The notes under the pieces: generated by a model
The model's input: the letters and a program-made list of their open reading frames with translations, nothing else
Told to the model about the DNA's origin: nothing
Databases searched by the model: none
Shown here: in pieces, positions 59,819-64,000 of the stretch
Numbering within the stretch: the stretch's first letter is position 1
Layout: the number at the start of each line of letters is the position of its first letter
From: Glandiceps talaboti
Lineage: Eukaryota; Hemichordata; Enteropneusta; Spengelidae
Assembly (NCBI RefSeq): GCF_964340395.1
Contig: NC_135556.1
Span: forward strand, 9,961,001 to 10,025,000
DNA: 64,000 bases
Direction: 5' to 3'
Program-made: the position numbers and the translations under genes

Positions 59819-60778
59819 ATGTATGGTAACTTAATTAACAGAACGGGTGGTGATATCATAGTAAATCCGACGTCAATACTTGTGTGGAGTGTTTTCGAAT
59901 ACCTAATATGTACAGTCATTATTCTAGGTAGTTTACTTGTAATTGTAACATTTCAAAAGTCTACAGAACTAAGAAATAGATTGGCAAATTACTTCATTTT
60001 CAATCTCTCTGTAACCGACTTCTGTTTTGGATTGCTTAACTTAATATATTGTTCAATTCTACTCCGTGGAACTAGTGTGTATGGTAACTTGCCATGTCGA
60101 ATCGTTTCTGTACTATACCATATATTAATGTATACTTCAATGCTTTCTATCTCACTGGTTAGTGTAGACCGGTATATCTTTATCACGTGGCCCTTGCATT
60201 ATCCGTTGTATGTCACAAAATCACGTGTTACATGTGCCATCTTTATGTCTTGGATTATCCCTTTTCTTATAATTGTTGTCATTCCATATATATGTGGATT
60301 AATTGTACCTTTGATTGACAATCATTGTATTGTTACACCACCCCACTACAACTATCTGTTAACTATTTTCATTATACTTATTCTTGTAGCACTGATCTTC
60401 ATAAACTGTAGAATATTCATTATAGTTCGTAAACAGATTCAACAAATACGTGTACAAACAAGAAGTGTAAACATTGGTGTGTCTGAAGATGGTCAGCATT
60501 CTAATAATCAAGACACGAGTAAGGTAGAATTGAAAGCACTCGTTAACTGTATGGTGTTAGCATTGGCTTTTCTTATTATGTGGATACCTTATTCCGTTAT
60601 TTTATTATTGTCATATAATGACATTCAATATCAGAGTTCTTATCTTGAATTGGTCAGTCTTGCTTTGCTTTACTGCAATTCCGCTGTCAATCCATTTTTA
60701 TATGCCATGAACCGGAATTTCCGCACGGCATATACGAAAGTTTTAGTTTGCACTTTTGTAGCAACAAACGGTAACTGA
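59819..60778 (+). CDS. Class A (rhodopsin-like) orphan GPCR, paralogue 5
   Basis: A single exon encodes 319 residues from the ATG at 59819 (MYGNLINRTGG). The open frame runs 26 codons further upstream without ATG. Landmarks are Ser at 1.50, D2.50, Cys3.25, Tyr at 3.32, VDRYIFITWPLHYPLYVT, W4.50, ECL2 Cys (NHCIV), Ile at 5.50, Asn at 5.58, IMWIPYS and NSAVNPFLYAMNRNF. One N-glycosylation sequon (NRT) remains, because the first (NLT in others) is NLI. It is closest to paralogue 4, and their 3' flanks are also nearly identical. An AATAAA lies about 25 bp after the stop. Confidence 0.93.
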   Translation: MYGNLINRTGGDIIVNPTSILVWSVFEYLICTVIILGSLLVIVTFQKSTELRNRLANYFIFNLSVTDFCFGLLNLIYCSILLRGTSVYGNLPCRIVSVLYHILMYTSMLSISLVSVDRYIFITWPLHYPLYVTKSRVTCAIFMSWIIPFLIIVVIPYICGLIVPLIDNHCIVTPPHYNYLLTIFIILILVALIFINCRIFIIVRKQIQQIRVQTRSVNIGVSEDGQHSNNQDTSKVELKALVNCMVLALAFLIMWIPYSVILLLSYNDIQYQSSYLELVSLALLYCNSAVNPFLYAMNRNFRTAYTKVLVCTFVATNGN

Positions 60779-62875
60779 AAATATCGTAAAAGTATTCGGA
60801 AGGAATAAATTTGAACATAAATTGTAAACTAAACAAAGAATGATAATTCTAAATGAAGAATAAACATAATGTTTTTGTATCCTTAAAAATGAATCAATTC
60901 TCTGTACCTACAATAGCAATTTCAAATTACCTCATGCTATATGGTCAAAGTAGAACAAGACAGTCGAATTATTCTCAACCACGCTTATAGTAATGTATAG
61001 CGCATGGAGCGGAAGTTGTGGCATCGACCAAGCAATCGAATAGTCATTACTTTTATGATAAACCTGGGGGTAGAATTCTGTTGCAGGTACCGAGAATTTC
61101 TTCATCATGAAATTCGACTGACAAAATGATGACATTTTGATGAACTAATTATTCAATATTTTTTCAGAATATATCTGTATGTGTGCTCTAAATCTCTATA
61201 TCCTTAATCATAAATAGAAAAAGAGAGACAGTTAAAAGTATACACACAAAGATAAAAATAATACTTGATTAATAACTTCCTTAGAGTGGAAGGTTAACTG
61301 CACAAGTGTACTAATTCGTTGATTAAATATCAATTTGTGAAATTCGACAACCCATAACCCATAGGTGTACCATTTAAAAAATCTACTTTGTACGGAGATG
61401 TTTACATATTGTGTCAGTTTGCCAGTGATATCATTTTTTCTTTCTAATAAAGAAAGAACTTCTCTTATGTTGTGCTGAATTGTCCGATATTCTTAAAATT
61501 AATGCATTATAATAAATGTTCGATATTATCAAAATATGTTTCTTTTTTCAATACGGTTATATGTGAGTAGTGTGGTTTTCATTTCTGCTTTTCATTGGTC
61601 ACTAGCACATTAATGGCTTGTTGATGTGTATGTCGCTAGACTGGGACTACATTTTCCTGACTTACGTCATAACAGTCAAATGCTTAATGTGACTCTGCAA
61701 GTGCCCATTCACTCCTCACCACTGGTATTTGATTTTGAGTGTCCATATCCTTGGCAAGCATTGAACCACAACCATGTCCAGACATCCCAGCTATAGGAGG
61801 ATGGAGGTTGCTAGTATGTAAATAAAATATTGTATTCACTTGCAGAGACTGCAATAGATTGTATAATCTTTTCAAGGTTGAGTATTAAGGGTTGTTATGT
61901 GTTATAGGTATGTATGAGGGATAATACTATAAGTGTTTTGAATACAGCATAATAAAAAAGGTGTTATATATGAAAACCCGATTTAAACTGAATGCCTCTC
62001 CTAATTGTAAAACCATAGAATTTTGGGCCTGCACACATTGTTGGAATGCAAAATTTGAAACTATAGCTACTGTACCACTTAATTAGGGAAAATAATTATA
62101 TGAAACTATTTGAAATTTGAACCTTCGTTAATAGTTACTACATCACCTAATTATTTTAAAAACCTTTTGTTATGCAAATTAATCATACTGCTTATAGGAC
62201 ACAACAGCCAGCTTTAAATGATACATGCACTTCTTAAACTTTGCCATCAATACATGTAGTAAATTATCTAAAGCTTGTATTCAACAGATATTGCCCCATT
62301 AATTATCAAAACTATTAAGGATACAAATTACATATCACAATTCTTTTCTTCTCAGTTGTGTATCATTTTCCCTTTGTGTCTGGTGAAAATAAATAATATG
62401 AAATATGAAATATGAAAAATTAAAAAGTACATAAACAACTACATCAAGCATGCATGATTTGTTATGGTTGGTGATAAATGTACCAGGTTTAGTGATATTT
62501 AAAGTTTGCGTTCTTAAGAGAAAGTCCAATTATCGAAAATCATTAATTATGCAAATTAGTCATTAAAATTAAAAACTATATCAACAGGCTTTAGAGGATA
62601 TGTGTGCTTTGTCATGGTTGATGCATGTACCAAATTATATGGGGTTTGAAGCGTGCATTCCAAAGATATAGCTTAATACTGAAGATCATTAACTATTGAA
62701 ATTACTCATTAAAAGTAAAGGCTATGTCACCAAACTTCTGCGCATTGTTATGACTGGTAGATTCACCAAATTACACGGAATTTGAAGCGTGTATTGTTAA
62801 GATAAAGTTTAATTACCTAAAATATTTTTTTTTATGCAAATTACTTATTAAAAATAAAAATCATTTGCCAATAGT

Positions 62876-62960
<85 letters not shown>

Positions 62961-63515
62961 TGATGTGTGTGTCAAGTTATGTGGAATTTGGATTAAAAAG
63001 TAAAAGCTATATCAACAAATTTCAATGGACTGTTGCACATTATTAGGGTTGATATATCTACCAAATTATATGAAATTTGAAGCTTGCATTCTTAAGATAA
63101 AGCCTACTTATTCACTAAAACTGTAAGCTACATCGAAAACTTTATAGGACATATGTACTTTGTCATGATTAATTATGTACTAAATTATATTGACATTGAG
63201 GTATGCATTCTTAGGATATAGCCTAATTATGCAAATTATTTATAAAAGCTTTAAGCTAAATCAACAAACTTTATAAGACGTGCATTTTATTATGGTTGAC
63301 GTATGTACCAAATCATATTGAATTTAAAGTATGTATTCCAAAGATATAGCCTAATTACTAAAATATATTAATTATGCAAATGACTAATTAATGTTTAGTG
63401 AATGTTTACCAAAATATAATTCCTTCTTGCCATTAGCATATGGAAGATATGTAGCAAATTTCATCACAATCGAGATATCCTGTCAACAGACAGAGACGCA
63501 CGCACACAGACAGAC

Positions 63516-63575
<60 letters not shown>

Positions 63576-64000
63576 GCATAACATTACACTCACTTACGGG
63601 AGGTAACAATCAATCTTATTAGACGACATGCATAAAATTCATACTTTTTTCCCTATCATATTACTACATAGTTTATGAAGTAAAATTGATCTTTCAGTGT
63701 CTTGATTTCTCAATTCTGTAACATATCAATATGATGTGACAGGCAAATTAAGTGGTGTTATTAAATTGTCTCCATTCAATAACGGACAAATTACGGTATT
63801 ACGTTTCCCGGCATAAGACGTTTTTCCCATTGTGTTAAACAACAGATTTGTGAACACATTCATTGTGAAATAACAAAAGTATTAAATATCAAAGGTACAT
63901 TTACTAGTCAATCAACTGTCAAATGACTGTTCTACATCTATACATTCAAGCATGCCATTATTCACGTTTTCCTAAAACTAATTAAAGGAATATTTGCATG
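60779..64000. other. Unit flank after paralogue 5, array continues past window
   Basis: Blocks seen after earlier receptors recur: ACTAATTATTCAATA (~61143), the SINE remnant (61740-61915), CATTGTGTTAAACAACA (~63830) and TAATTAAAGGAATATTTGCATG at the last base. The last block precedes the next receptor's 5' region in other units, so a further member is expected beyond 64000. No gene lies in this stretch. Confidence 0.7.
62030..63600. mobile_element. Tandem-repeat type element, ~190-bp units, ending in (CAGA)n
   Basis: Six to eight diverged units share ATGCAAATTA, TGTACCAAATTATATG, AATTTGAAGC and TGCATTCTTAAGATA. A (TA)n tract interrupts at about 62878-62956. The element ends with TTTCATCACAATCGAGATAT, then GAGACGC, (GA)n and (CAGA)n at about 63500-63577. 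The architecture parallels 5978-7138 and 21935-22627. Confidence 0.65.

Overview
This is an AT-rich animal genomic window: introns have GT-AG splice sites, and there are long microsatellites, SINE/MITE-like repeats and metazoan gene families. It probably comes from a marine invertebrate. A hemichordate or other invertebrate deuterostome is my best guess, at low confidence, because no diagnostic lineage marker is present. I read four gene blocks and a large repeat complement. All splice models come from reading the sequence by eye; no alignment or search was run.

Left block (1-8.4 kb): a small two-exon gene on the plus strand (3105-4166) encodes a 287-residue protein with a partial stathmin-like segment. 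It lies between two copies of a multi-kilobase segmental duplication (1-2397 and 4828-8382). The second copy carries an extra ~1.16-kb repeat insertion.

Central block (9.4-40.7 kb): a complete eIF5B gene lies on the minus strand (9454-31828). It has 25 coding exons and 1219 codons, close to the vertebrate protein length. Head-to-head with it, 665 bp away between start codons, is a TMEM144 homologue on the plus strand (32494-40712, ten exons per transcript). This TMEM144 has a predicted signal peptide and a glycosylated ectodomain. It also has two candidate mutually exclusive exons of matching phase, 37 bp apart. The introns carry minisatellites, a tRNA-derived SINE, MITE-like elements and tandem-repeat elements.

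Right block (43.8-64 kb): a tandem array of single-exon class A (rhodopsin-like) GPCR genes. Three are intact (43867, 50827, 59819), one is badly decayed (47164) and one carries a single frameshift plus a lost toggle Trp (57246). Non-coding flanks are duplicated with the genes, and the array appears to run past the window edge. The receptors share DRY, NPxxY and D2.50. They lack P5.50 and Y5.58, all but the first have Ser instead of Asn at 1.50, and position 3.32 differs among them.

Mobile DNA in the array: between two (TA)n tracts at 48.7-49.2 kb there is a perfect 182-bp palindrome. Each arm encodes a minimal type I hammerhead ribozyme, resembling the ribozyme-bearing terminal repeats of Penelope-like elements. 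At 54.1-56.4 kb a 5'-truncated, frameshifted non-LTR retrotransposon is interrupted near its C-terminal codons by a second element flanked by a 51-bp exact direct repeat.
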